This document shows positions 53,719 through 63,088 of a DNA stretch of 64,000 nucleotides, piece by piece (the first letter of the stretch is position 1; each line of letters begins with the position of its first letter). Under the pieces are notes generated by a model, which made no database searches, was not told the DNA's origin, and saw only the letters and a program-made list of their open reading frames with translations. The DNA is from Streptomyces hyderabadensis (lineage in GTDB: Bacteria; Actinomycetota; Actinomycetes; Streptomycetales; Streptomycetaceae): NCBI RefSeq assembly GCF_020404845.1, contig NZ_JAIOJZ010000029.1:30672-94671 (forward strand). The letters are read 5' to 3'. The translations under genes were made by a program, and so were the position numbers.

Positions 53719-55469
53719 CACAGCTGCCCGTCGCCGAGCGCGCCGACGTCCGCCGGGCGGCGGCCGGCCTGGTGCGCGCCGACCGGAGGTCCTTCGCACT
53801 CGTCCTGGGTCTCAACGCGCTGGCCGCGCTGGCCGGCCTCGCCGGTCCGTGGCTGCTGGGCCGGATCGTCGACGAGGTGCGCGGCGGGGGCGGGGTGGCC
53901 GCCGTGGACCGGATGGCCCTGGCCATCCTGCTGTGCTCGCTGGCGCAGTTGCTGCTGGCCCGCTGGGCGCGGTACGTGGGGCACCGGTTCGGGGAGCGGA
54001 CGCTCGCCCGAGTGCGCGAGCGGTACGTGGAGCGGGCGCTCGCGTTGCCCGCGTCCGTGGTGGAGCGGGCCGGGACCGGGGACCTGACGACGCGCGGCAC
54101 CGCCGACGTGACCACCGTCGGCACGACGCTGCGTGACGCCGGTCCCGAGCTGCTGGTCAACGCGGTGCAGGCGCTGTTCCTCACGGCCGCGGTGTTCGTG
54201 CTCGACCCGCTGCTCGGCCTGGTCGGGGTGCTCGGGCTGACGCCGGCCTGGCTGACGCTGCGCTGGTACCTGCGCCGGGCGCGGGCGGCCTACCTCGCCG
54301 AGGGCGCGGCCAACTCGGACGTCGCCGACAGCCTGGCCGCCACGGTGGCCGGGGCCCGTACGGTCGAGGCGTTCGGGCTGGCGGAGCGGCGGGTGACGTC
54401 GAACCGCGAGGCGCTGGAGGTCTCGCGGCGCACCCGGTTCCGGACGCTGTTCCTGCGCAGTGTGTTCTTCCCGGCGGTGGACATCTCCTACGTCCTTCCG
54501 GTGGCGGGCGTGCTGCTGCTCGGCGGGGTCCTGCACACCCACGGGGCGGCGAGTCTCGGCGCGGTGGTGTCCTGCGCCGTGTACCTCCAGCAGTTGGCCG
54601 GACCGCTGGACGAGGTGCTGATGCGGGTCGAGCAGCTCCAGGCCGGCAGCGCCTCCTTCGCCCGGGTGGAGGGGCTGGCGCGGGCCCCGCGGGCGACGGC
54701 GGACGAGTCGGCGGTGCCCGCGGACGACCGGATCGACGTGTCCGGGGTGCGGTACGCCTACGAACGGGGCGGGGAGGTGCTGCGCGGGGTGGACCTGACG
54801 GTGCGGCCGGGCGAGCGGCTGGCGGTCGTCGGTCCTTCCGGGGCCGGCAAGACCACGCTGAGCCGGCTGCTGGCGGGCGTCGACGCGCCGACCGCGGGTT
54901 CGGTGACGGTGGGCGGGGTGCCCGTGGTCGCCCTGGGTCCGGAGCGGCTACGCCGTCAGGTGGTGCTGGTCACCCAGGAGCACCACGTGTTCCTGGGGAC
55001 GGTCCGGGACAATCTGCTGATCGCCGAACCGGCGGCCGCGGACGAGGAGTTGTGGGCGGCGCTCGCCGCGGTGGGCGCCGAGGGGTGGGTGCGCGAGCTG
55101 CCCGACGGGCTCGGCACCGAGCTGGGCGCGAAGGGACACTCCACGGACGGCTCGCAGGCCCAGCAACTGGCCCTGGCCCGGGTGGTGCTGGCCGACCCGC
55201 ACACCCTGATCCTGGACGAGGCCACGGCCCTGCTGGACCCGACGACGGCCCGGCACACGGAGCAGGCGCTGGCGGCCGTGCTGAAGGGCCGTACGGTCAT
55301 CGCCATCGCGCACCGCCTGCACACCGCGCACGACGCCGACCGGGTGGCGGTGATGGAGGACGGCCTGCTGACCGAGCTGGGCACGCACGACGCGCTGGTG
55401 GCGGCGGGCGGGGCGTACGCGGCCCTGTGGGGCTCCTGGCACGGGGATCCGGTCGCCGCTACTGATTGA
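53715..55469 (+). CDS. ABC exporter half-transporter, catalytic partner of pair 2
   Basis: A 584-residue exporter half. Walker A is GPSGAGKTT, Q-loop VTQEHHVF, Walker B LILDEATALLD and H-loop IAHRLHT, all intact, while the signature is degraded (STDGSQAQQ instead of LSGGQ). This mirrors the previous subunit, which keeps the signature but lacks the Walker motifs, so together they make exactly one complete ATP site. ATGA overlap with the previous gene; last gene of the operon. Confidence 0.92.
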   Translation: MTQLPVAERADVRRAAAGLVRADRRSFALVLGLNALAALAGLAGPWLLGRIVDEVRGGGGVAAVDRMALAILLCSLAQLLLARWARYVGHRFGERTLARVRERYVERALALPASVVERAGTGDLTTRGTADVTTVGTTLRDAGPELLVNAVQALFLTAAVFVLDPLLGLVGVLGLTPAWLTLRWYLRRARAAYLAEGAANSDVADSLAATVAGARTVEAFGLAERRVTSNREALEVSRRTRFRTLFLRSVFFPAVDISYVLPVAGVLLLGGVLHTHGAASLGAVVSCAVYLQQLAGPLDEVLMRVEQLQAGSASFARVEGLARAPRATADESAVPADDRIDVSGVRYAYERGGEVLRGVDLTVRPGERLAVVGPSGAGKTTLSRLLAGVDAPTAGSVTVGGVPVVALGPERLRRQVVLVTQEHHVFLGTVRDNLLIAEPAAADEELWAALAAVGAEGWVRELPDGLGTELGAKGHSTDGSQAQQLALARVVLADPHTLILDEATALLDPTTARHTEQALAAVLKGRTVIAIAHRLHTAHDADRVAVMEDGLLTELGTHDALVAAGGAYAALWGSWHGDPVAATD

Positions 55470-55777
55470 CCGGACAGCAGCCGGACGGCCGCCGGAGGAC
55501 GGCCGGGACGGGACGGCGAAGATTCCGTTTATCGAACGTGAACGCCCGGTCAACGAACCAATTCCAGCCAACTTACTGACGCGCCCCTGACAAGTAGCGC
55601 TTTCTCCTGCCACTCTTCCGTCGGCCCTCCACAGCGCCCCCACGGCTTCCCCACGAGTGCTGTGCAGCGGCCGGCTCGTAGCACGTGGTTTCTGCGTACC
55701 GCACAGTTCCGCCCGGCCGGCCACCCGCCGACCGGTCTCCCCTGGCCGCGTGACCCGCGGCCGCGCAGAAGGAGTCA
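55470..55777. other. intergenic region between ABC operon and first metalloprotease
   Basis: This 308-base gap has a weak G/C hairpin after the ABC operon (about 55485-55515) and a bulged stem at 55651-55688 (CCAC, GTGCT against AGCAC, GTGG). A TAGCGC hexamer at 55595-55600 could be a -10 but lacks a good -35. No coding frame is evident. Confidence 0.4.
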
Positions 55778-57847
55778 GTGTTGAGCAGCAGTACTCCCCA
55801 CAGACACACCTCCCACACCACCTCCCACACCGCTTCCCGCGGCTCCCGCCGCGCCGCGCACCGGCGCGCCGCGGCCGTCGCGCTGGCCGGGGTGGCGGCG
55901 CTGATCGCCACCGCGGTCCAGTCCGGCACCGCCACCGCCGCCCCCGACCCGTCGCCCGCGACGGGCAACGAGCTGGTGAAACTCAGCCCGTCCCAGCGCG
56001 CCGAGCTGATCCGCGACGCCGACGCCGCCAAGGCGAAGACCGCCGACGAGCTCGGTCTGGGCGCCAAGGAGAAGCTGGTCGTCCGGGACGTGCTCAAGGA
56101 CCGGGACGGCACCCTGCACACCCGCTACGAGCGCACCTACGACGGCCTGCCCGTCCTCGGCGGCGACCTCGTGGTGGCCAGTGAGGCGGGGAAGACCGAG
56201 CAGGTCGTGAAGGCCACCGCGAAGGCGATCAGGCCCGCCACCGTCACGCCGAAGATCTCCGCCGCGAAGGCCGAGTCGCAGGCGGTGTCGGCCGCGAAGG
56301 CCGCCGGCGCGGAGCAGCCGGACGCCGACCGCGCCCCGCGCAAGGTGATCTGGGCGGCGAACGGCACGCCGGTCCTGGCGTACGAGACGGTCGTGGGCGG
56401 CCTCCAGGAGGACGGCACCCCCAACGAGCTGCACGTCGTCACCGACGCCGCCACCGGCGCCAAGCTGTACGAGTACCAGGCCGTCGAGAACGGCACCGGC
56501 AACACGATGTACAGCGGCACGGTGACGCTGGGCACCGCGCAGTCCGGGTCCTCGTACACGCTGACCGACACGGCGCGCGGCAACCACAAGACGTACAACC
56601 TCAACCGCGGCACCTCCGGCACCGGGACGCTCTTCTCCGGGTCCGACGACGTGTGGGGCAACGGCAGCGCCTCCAACGCGGAGACCGCCGCCGCCGACGC
56701 CCACTACGGCGCCGCGCTGACCTGGGACTACTACAAGAACGTGCACGGCCGTTCCGGCATCCGCGGCGACGGCGTGGGCGCCTACTCCCGGGTCCACTAC
56801 GGCAACAACTACGTCAACGCGTTCTGGCAGGACAGCTGCTTCTGCATGACGTACGGCGACGGCTCGGGCAACGCCAACCCGCTGACGTCCATCGACGTGG
56901 CCGCGCACGAGATGAGCCACGGCGTCACCTCCGTCACCGCGGGCCTCAACTACAGCGGCGAGTCCGGCGGGCTGAACGAGGCCACCTCCGACATCTTCGC
57001 GACCGCGGTCGAGTTCTACGCCAACAACTCCTCCGACGTCGGTGACTACCTCATCGGCGAGGAGATCGACATCAACGGCGACGGCACCCCGCTGCGCTAC
57101 ATGGACGAGCCGAGCAAGGACGGCGCCTCCAAGGACTACTGGTACTCGGGGATCGGCGGAGTGGACGTCCACTACTCGTCCGGCCCGGCCAACCACTTCT
57201 TCTACCTGCTGAGCGAGGGCAGCGGCACCAAGACCATCAACGGTGTCACCTACGACTCGCCCACCTCGGACGGCCTCCCGGTGACCGGCATCGGCCGCGC
57301 CAAGGCGGAGAAGATCTGGTTCCGCGCGCTGACCACCAAGTTCACCTCGACCACCAACTACGCGGGCGCCCGCACCGGCACCCTCGCGGCGGCCGGTGAG
57401 CTGTACGGCACCGACAGCGCCGAGTACACCGCGGTGGCGAACGCGTGGGCGGGCATCAACGTCGGCTCGCGGCCCGGTGACGGCGGCGAACCCGGGGAGG
57501 GCACCACGTTCGAGAGCGGCACGAACGTGAACATCCCCGACTACGGGTCCGCGGTGACCTCGTCCCTCACGGTCTCCGGACGGACCGGCAACGCGCCGAG
57601 CAACCTCAAGGTGGGCGTGGACATCGTGCACACCTGGCGCGGTGACCTCCAGATCGACCTGGTCGCGCCCGACGGGTCGACGTACCGCCTGAAGAACAGC
57701 GGCTACGACCCGGCGGCGGACGTGCACGAGACCTACACGGTCAACGCCTCCTCCGAATCGGCCAACGGCACCTGGAAGCTGCGCGTCCAGGACCAGGGTC
57801 CGGCGGACACCGGCTACATCGACGGCTGGCGGCTCACCTTCCCGTAG
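55778..57847 (+). CDS. secreted M4 neutral zinc metalloprotease with P domain
   Basis: A 689-residue extracellular thermolysin-type protease. A long basic signal peptide (about 1-45) is followed by FTP/PepSY propeptide (RYERTYDGLPVLGGDLVV), then the M4 catalytic domain with HEMSH at 377-381 and third zinc ligand Glu401 in GLNEATSD, exactly 20 residues later as in thermolysin. A C-terminal P domain (about 580-689) contains DIVHTWRGDLQIDLVAPDG. Start is GTG 55778 or TTG 55781; AAGGAG is better spaced for TTG. The next gene encodes a paralogue without the P domain. Confidence 0.95.
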   Translation: MLSSSTPHRHTSHTTSHTASRGSRRAAHRRAAAVALAGVAALIATAVQSGTATAAPDPSPATGNELVKLSPSQRAELIRDADAAKAKTADELGLGAKEKLVVRDVLKDRDGTLHTRYERTYDGLPVLGGDLVVASEAGKTEQVVKATAKAIRPATVTPKISAAKAESQAVSAAKAAGAEQPDADRAPRKVIWAANGTPVLAYETVVGGLQEDGTPNELHVVTDAATGAKLYEYQAVENGTGNTMYSGTVTLGTAQSGSSYTLTDTARGNHKTYNLNRGTSGTGTLFSGSDDVWGNGSASNAETAAADAHYGAALTWDYYKNVHGRSGIRGDGVGAYSRVHYGNNYVNAFWQDSCFCMTYGDGSGNANPLTSIDVAAHEMSHGVTSVTAGLNYSGESGGLNEATSDIFATAVEFYANNSSDVGDYLIGEEIDINGDGTPLRYMDEPSKDGASKDYWYSGIGGVDVHYSSGPANHFFYLLSEGSGTKTINGVTYDSPTSDGLPVTGIGRAKAEKIWFRALTTKFTSTTNYAGARTGTLAAAGELYGTDSAEYTAVANAWAGINVGSRPGDGGEPGEGTTFESGTNVNIPDYGSAVTSSLTVSGRTGNAPSNLKVGVDIVHTWRGDLQIDLVAPDGSTYRLKNSGYDPAADVHETYTVNASSESANGTWKLRVQDQGPADTGYIDGWRLTFP

Positions 57848-57881
57848 GCCCACCGGCCCGCGGGGGCGCCACCCCCAAGTC

Positions 57882-57924
57882 AGGGCGCCGTTCCGGAGGT
57901 TCGAATCCTCCGGGGCGGCGCCCT
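57882..57924 (+). terminator. terminator hairpin resembling a tRNA T-arm
   Basis: AGGGCGCCG, TT and CCGGAGG pair with CCTCCGG, GG and CGGCGCCCT, the TT opposite GG as wobble pairs, around loop TTCGAAT. This 18-bp stem lies 35 bases after the metalloprotease stop. The rest of the 325-base gap (57848-58172) has lower G+C and the palindrome TGACCGAGGTCA at 57986-57997, but no clear promoter. Confidence 0.75.
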
Positions 57925-58172
57925 CTCCATGTCCGTCCCCGACTGCCGGTTTTTGCCAAGCACTTACCCCTGCCTTGTTGCCGCTTGACCGAGGTCACAC
58001 CGCCTTCACATGCCCGCAACAAGTACCCAGTCGTCGATTTTCAGCCAACATCAACACGCCCTCATGACATGTACGCGCCTTCGATGTCAGTCTTCCGTCA
58101 CCCACAGCACCACTTCGCAGTAACCGGCCGGACACCACACGCCGTCCGGTACCCCCCACCGAAGGAGCTTGT

Positions 58173-59822
58173 GTGTCTTCCCTCTTCGCGCGCCACAAGC
58201 GCACCGCCCTGGCCCTCGCCACCGCCGTCGCCGCCGGAGCGATGCTCACCACCGGCCTGACCGCGGGCAACGCCGCCGCCGACAGCACCGCGCCGTCGGC
58301 GCTCGCGGGCGCCCCCGTCCTGCTGTCGGACTCCGCCCGCAGCGCGCTCATACGGGAGCAGCAGGCCGGCGCGGCCGACGCCGCCCGGGAGATGGGCCTG
58401 GGCGCCAAGGAGAAGCTGGTCGTCAAGGACGTGATCAAGGACCGCGACGGCACCGTGCACACCCGCTACGAGCGCACCTACGACGGCCTGCCCGTCCTCG
58501 GCGGCGACCTCGTCGTGCACACCTCGAAGTCCGGCGCCACCAGAGGCGTCACCAAGGCGACGAAGGCCGCCATCAAGGTCGCCACCGTCACCCCGAAGGT
58601 GCGGGCGGCCAAGGCCGAGCAGCAGGCGCTGTCCGCCGCGAAGGACGCCGGGTCGTCGAAGACCGCTGCCGACTCCGCGCCCCGCAAGGTGATCTGGGCC
58701 GCCGAGGGCAGGCCCGTCCTCGCCTACGAGACCGTGGTCGGCGGCCTCCAGGACGACGGCACCCCCAACGAGCTGCACGTCATCACCGACGCCGCCACCG
58801 GCGCCAAGCTGTACGAGTACCAGGGCATCGAGACCGGCTCCGGCAAGAGCCTCTACTCGGGCACGGTGGAGCTGGGCACCACCAAGTCGGGCTCGTCGTA
58901 CCAGCTGTACGACACCGGGCGCGGCGGCCACAAGACCTACAACCTGGCCCGCAAGACCTCCGGCACCGGCACCCTGTTCACCGACGCCGACGACAGCTGG
59001 GGCACCGGCACCGCCTCCAGCGACCCGCAGGACCAGACCGCCGCCGTCGACGCCGCCTACGGCGCCCAGGTCACCTGGGACTTCTACAAGGAGACCTTCG
59101 GCCGCAACGGCATCAAGAACGACGGCAAGGCGGCCTACTCCCGCGTCCACTACGGCAGCAACTACGTCAACGCCTTCTGGTCGGACAGCTGCTTCTGCAT
59201 GACCTACGGCGACGGCTCGGGCAACACCAACCCGCTGACCTCGCTGGACGTGGCCGGGCACGAGATGAGCCACGGTGTCACCTCCAACACCGCGGGACTC
59301 GAGTACAGCGGCGAGTCCGGCGGCCTCAACGAGGCGACCAGCGACATCTTCGGCACCGGCGTGGAGTACTTCGCGGACAGCTCCACCGACAAGGGCGACT
59401 ACCTCATCGGCGAGCAGATCGACATCAACGGCGACGGCACCCCGCTGCGCTACATGGACGAGCCGAGCAAGGACGGCGCCTCCAAGGACTACTGGGACTC
59501 CGGTCTCGGCGGCGTCGACGTGCACTACTCGTCCGGTCCCGCCAACCACTTCTTCTTCCTGCTGGCCGAGGGCAGCGGGGCCCGGACGGTGGACGGGGTG
59601 AACTACGACTCCCCCACCCACGACGGCTCCACGGTCACCGGCATCGGCCGCGCCAAGGCCCTGCAGATCTGGTACAAGGCGCTGACCGAGTACATGACCT
59701 CGACCACCGACTACGCCGACGCCCGCGCGGCGACCCTGAGCGCGGCGTCCGACCTGTACGGCGCCGACAGCACGGAGTACAAGACGGTGGGCGCGGCCTG
59801 GACCGCGATCAACGTGAACTGA
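58173..59822 (+). CDS. secreted M4 neutral zinc metalloprotease
   Basis: A 549-residue thermolysin-type protease. Signal peptide about 1-32 (RTALALATAVAAGAML), propeptide with RYERTYDGLPVLGGDLVV, and catalytic domain with HEMSH at 363-367 and Glu387 in GLNEATSD. It ends at the M4 C-terminal domain and lacks the P domain of its upstream paralogue, to which it is otherwise closely alike, including identical runs around FCMTYGDGSGN. GTG at 58173 follows GAAGGAG by five bases. Confidence 0.95.
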   Translation: MSSLFARHKRTALALATAVAAGAMLTTGLTAGNAAADSTAPSALAGAPVLLSDSARSALIREQQAGAADAAREMGLGAKEKLVVKDVIKDRDGTVHTRYERTYDGLPVLGGDLVVHTSKSGATRGVTKATKAAIKVATVTPKVRAAKAEQQALSAAKDAGSSKTAADSAPRKVIWAAEGRPVLAYETVVGGLQDDGTPNELHVITDAATGAKLYEYQGIETGSGKSLYSGTVELGTTKSGSSYQLYDTGRGGHKTYNLARKTSGTGTLFTDADDSWGTGTASSDPQDQTAAVDAAYGAQVTWDFYKETFGRNGIKNDGKAAYSRVHYGSNYVNAFWSDSCFCMTYGDGSGNTNPLTSLDVAGHEMSHGVTSNTAGLEYSGESGGLNEATSDIFGTGVEYFADSSTDKGDYLIGEQIDINGDGTPLRYMDEPSKDGASKDYWDSGLGGVDVHYSSGPANHFFFLLAEGSGARTVDGVNYDSPTHDGSTVTGIGRAKALQIWYKALTEYMTSTTDYADARAATLSAASDLYGADSTEYKTVGAAWTAINVN

Positions 59823-59867
59823 CCGGACCCGCGAGCCGACGGTGAGCGACACCGGCGGCAACACGGC

Positions 59868-59905
59868 GGGCGGCACCCGGAACCGGCGGTTCCCGGGTGC
59901 CGCCC
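59868..59905 (+). terminator. terminator after the second metalloprotease
   Basis: GGGCGGCACCCGG-AACC pairs with GGTTCCCGGGTGCCGCCC, leaving one bulged G and a 3-base loop. It is 45 bases after the protease stop and ends 14 bases before the DUF1990 start, so it isolates the two genes. Confidence 0.75.
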
Positions 59906-59919
59906 TACTCTTGGGACCC

Positions 59920-60429
59920 ATGTCCTTCACGTACGACGACGTCGGCGCCACCCGCGAGCAGGACCACTGCCCGCCCGGCTTCCGCCCCATGCACGTACGC
60001 ACCCGCCTCGGGGAGGGCGAACCGGTGTTCCGGCGGGCGGCCGAGGCCGTGCTCACCTGGGAGATGCACCGGGAGCTGGGGGTCGGCATCGACGCGAGCG
60101 CGGAGCGTGCCGCGCCCGGCGTGGACGTCACCGTCACCCTCGCCGGCATGATCAAGGCGCCCTGCCGGGTGGTGTGGACCCTGGAGGAACCGCGCCGGGC
60201 CGGCTGGGCCTACGGCACGCTGCCCGGCCACCCGGAGTCCGGCGAGGAGGCCTTCGTGGTGGACCGCACGGGCGACGGCACGGTATGGCTGACCGTGCAC
60301 GCCTTCAGCCGCCCCGCCAAGTGGTACGCCAAGGCCGGCGGGCCGGCGGCCCGTGCCTTCCAGCACGCCTACGCCCGCCGCTGCGGCACCGTCCTGCGGC
60401 GGCTGAGCGGCGGCGACGAGGAGGACTGA
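59920..60429 (+). CDS. DUF1990-family protein
   Basis: A 169-residue protein with the DUF1990 pattern of the START/SRPBCC-like superfamily: MSFTYDDVGATR start, FRRAAEAVLTWEMHRELGV, RRAGWAYGTLPGHPESGEEAF and VHAFSRPAKWYAKAGGPAARAFQ. Function unknown; a hydrophobic-ligand pocket is likely from the fold. ATG at 59920 is chosen because the longer frame from 59842 would run through the terminator hairpin. Confidence 0.85.
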   Translation: MSFTYDDVGATREQDHCPPGFRPMHVRTRLGEGEPVFRRAAEAVLTWEMHRELGVGIDASAERAAPGVDVTVTLAGMIKAPCRVVWTLEEPRRAGWAYGTLPGHPESGEEAFVVDRTGDGTVWLTVHAFSRPAKWYAKAGGPAARAFQHAYARRCGTVLRRLSGGDEED

Positions 60430-60469
60430 GCCCTCCTCGTCGCCGTCCGCCGCCCCGCCGCCGCGGGGC

Positions 60470-63088
60470 TCACCGCATCAGCAGGCCCGCCGCCTCCACC
60501 AGGTCGCCCGAGGGCACCGCGACCAGGCCGGTCTCCACGCCGGAGGCCAGCAGCCGGTGCGCGGGCAGGACCCGGACGGTGTAGCCGAAGGGACCGGTGC
60601 GGTCCAGGGCGAGCGGGCCCTCGTACACCCAGCGGCCCTCCAGGTCGGGGCCGCCCACCGGTTTCAGCGGCACCTTCGCCGCGTCGGTGATCCGGTCCTC
60701 GGAGTCCACCCGGCCGGAGACCGCCTGCACCTCCACGTCCTCCGGCGCGAGTTCGCCGAGCTTCACCCGCACCCGCAGGCCGAGCGTGGCGCCGAGTTCG
60801 GCGGCCGCGGTGGCGGCGGACGTCTCCACGTGGTCGACGCTCACTCCGGGCCAGGCCGCCCGTACCCGCGCCTTCCACTCGGCCAGCCCGCGCGCGGAGT
60901 CCGGGTCCATCGCGCGGTGCGCCTCGGCGGCCGGGGCGTACAGCCGCTCGACGTACTCGCGGACCATGCGGCCGGCCAGCACCTTCGGGCCGAGCAGGCT
61001 GAGGGTCCTGCGCACCATCTCCAGCCACCGGTCGGGCAGCCCGCTCGCGCCCCGCTCGTAGAAGCGCGGGGTGATCCGCTGCTCCAGCAGGTCGTAGAGG
61101 GCGTTGGCCTCTATGGCGTCGCGCCGGTCCGGGTCGGTGCCCACGCCGTCGGCGGTGGGGATGGCCCAGCCGAAGTCCGGCTGGTACCACTCGTCCCACC
61201 AGCCGTCGAGCACCGACAGGTTGAGGCAGCCGTTGAGCGCCGCCTTCATGCCGGAGGTGCCGCAGGCCTCCAGCGGACGCAGCGGGTTGTTCAGCCAGAT
61301 GTCGCAGCCGGGGTAGAGCTTCTGCGCCATCGCCATGCCGTAGTCGGGCAGGAACACGATGCGGTGCCGCACCCGCGGGTCGTCGGCGAACCGCACCAGC
61401 TCCTGCACCAGCCGCTTGCCGCCGTCGTCGGCCGGGTGCGCCTTGCCCGCGACGACGATCTGGATCGGCCGCTCGGGATGGAGCAGCAGCTCCGTCAGCC
61501 GCTCCCGGTCGCGCAGCATCAGTGTGAGCCGCTTGTACGAGGGGACGCGCCGGGCGAAGCCGATGGTGAGCACGTCGGGGTCGAGGGCGTCGTCGATCCA
61601 GCCCAGCTCGGCCGTCCCGGCGCCCCGCTGGCGCCAGGAGGCGCGCAGCCGCTCGCGCACCTCCTCGACGAGCTGGGCGCGCAGGGTGCGCCGCAGCTGC
61701 CAGATGTCCTCGTCGGGGATGTCGGCGACCGAGTCCCAGCGGTCCGAGCCGCCGACGGCCAGCGCGTCCTCGGCCCGCTGCACGCCGATATGCCGGGCGC
61801 CGAGCCGGAACACCTCGGGGGCCACCCAGGTCGGGGCGTGCACGCCGTTGGTGACGGAGGTGATCGGCACCTCCTCGGCGTCGAAGCCGGGCCACAGTCC
61901 GGCGAACATCCCCCGGCTGACCCCGCCGTGCAGCAGCGAGACGCCGTTGGCGCGCTGGGCCAGGCGCAGGCCCATCACGGCCATGTTGAAGAGGTTCGGT
62001 TCTCCCCCGGGGTAGGTCTCCATGCCGAGCCTGAGGACGCGTTCGACGTCGATGCGCGGCAGTTCGGAGTCGGGGCCGAAGTGGCGGGCGACCAGCTCGC
62101 GGTCGAAGCGGTCGATGCCGGCCGGGACGGGGGTGTGGGTGGTGAAGACGGTGCCGGCCCGCACCGCCTCAAGGGCGGCACCGAACTCCAGCCCTTCGTC
62201 GCACAGTTCGGCGATGCGCTCCAGGCCGAGGAAGCCGGCGTGGCCCTCGTTGGTGTGGAACACCTCCGGCGTGGGGTGGCCGGTGAGCCGGCAGTACGTG
62301 CGCACCGCCCGGACACCTCCTATGCCGAGCAGCATCTCCTGGAGGAGCCGGTGCTCGCTGCCGCCGCCGTAGAGCCGGTCGGTGACGCCGCGTTCGCCGG
62401 GGTCGTTCTCCTCGACGTCGGAGTCGAGCAGCAGCAGCGGCACCCGGCCGACCTGGGCCAGCCAGATCCGGGCCCGCAGCTCCCGGCCGCCGGGCAGCGC
62501 CAGGGCGACGTGCGCGGGGGTGCCGTCACGCTCCTTGAGGGGGGCCAGCGGCAGCTCGTGCGGGTCGAGGACGGGGTAGTGCTCCTGCTGCCAGCCGTCC
62601 CGGGACAGGGACTGGCGGAAGTAGCCGTGGCGGTAGAGCAGGCCCACGCCGACCAGCGGCACCCCCAGGTCGCTGGCCGCCTTGAGGTGGTCGCCGGCCA
62701 GGATGCCGAGGCCGCCGGAGTACTGGGGCAGCGCGGCGGTGATGCCGAACTCGGGCGAGAAGTAGGCCACGGCGGCCGGGAGTCGGCCCGGCTGGGCCTG
62801 GTACCAGCGGTCGCCGCTCATGTAGTGGTCGAGGTCGTCGGCCACCGCGGTCAGCCGGCGCAGGAAGCGCCGGTCCTCGGCCAGCTCCGCGAGGCGCGCG
62901 GGCGGCACGGTGCCGAGCAGCCGTACCGGGTCGCGGCCGGACGCGGTCCAGCACTCGGGGTCGACGGACTGGAAGAGGTCGCGGGTCTCCGGGTGCCAGG
63001 ACCAGCGCAGGTTGCGGGCCAGGTCACTGAGCGGCCGGAGGGGGTCGGGGAGTACGGGACGGACGGTCAGTCGACGGATCGCCTTCAC
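60470..63088 (-). CDS. glgP: alpha-glucan (glycogen/maltodextrin) phosphorylase
   Basis: GlgP removes terminal glucose units from alpha-1,4-glucan as glucose 1-phosphate. The 872-residue protein is of the actinobacterial type with an extra N-terminal DUF3417 domain (LSDLARNLRWSWHPETRDLF). It has YSGGLGILAGDHLKAASDLG, HTNEGHAGF, SVTNGVHAPTW and the PLP lysine Lys615 in EACGTSGMKAALNG. GTG at 63088 has no ribosome site; TAACGT seven bases upstream suggests a leaderless message. It is divergent from glgE. Confidence 0.95.
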   Translation of the reverse strand: MKAIRRLTVRPVLPDPLRPLSDLARNLRWSWHPETRDLFQSVDPECWTASGRDPVRLLGTVPPARLAELAEDRRFLRRLTAVADDLDHYMSGDRWYQAQPGRLPAAVAYFSPEFGITAALPQYSGGLGILAGDHLKAASDLGVPLVGVGLLYRHGYFRQSLSRDGWQQEHYPVLDPHELPLAPLKERDGTPAHVALALPGGRELRARIWLAQVGRVPLLLLDSDVEENDPGERGVTDRLYGGGSEHRLLQEMLLGIGGVRAVRTYCRLTGHPTPEVFHTNEGHAGFLGLERIAELCDEGLEFGAALEAVRAGTVFTTHTPVPAGIDRFDRELVARHFGPDSELPRIDVERVLRLGMETYPGGEPNLFNMAVMGLRLAQRANGVSLLHGGVSRGMFAGLWPGFDAEEVPITSVTNGVHAPTWVAPEVFRLGARHIGVQRAEDALAVGGSDRWDSVADIPDEDIWQLRRTLRAQLVEEVRERLRASWRQRGAGTAELGWIDDALDPDVLTIGFARRVPSYKRLTLMLRDRERLTELLLHPERPIQIVVAGKAHPADDGGKRLVQELVRFADDPRVRHRIVFLPDYGMAMAQKLYPGCDIWLNNPLRPLEACGTSGMKAALNGCLNLSVLDGWWDEWYQPDFGWAIPTADGVGTDPDRRDAIEANALYDLLEQRITPRFYERGASGLPDRWLEMVRRTLSLLGPKVLAGRMVREYVERLYAPAAEAHRAMDPDSARGLAEWKARVRAAWPGVSVDHVETSAATAAAELGATLGLRVRVKLGELAPEDVEVQAVSGRVDSEDRITDAAKVPLKPVGGPDLEGRWVYEGPLALDRTGPFGYTVRVLPAHRLLASGVETGLVAVPSGDLVEAAGLLMR

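Noticed and set aside
57882..57924. Possible tRNA gene or tRNA fragment (GGTTCGAATCC)
   Set aside because: No matching 5' acceptor, D-arm or anticodon arm lies upstream, and the sequence forms a continuous 18-bp stem, so it is better explained as a terminator.
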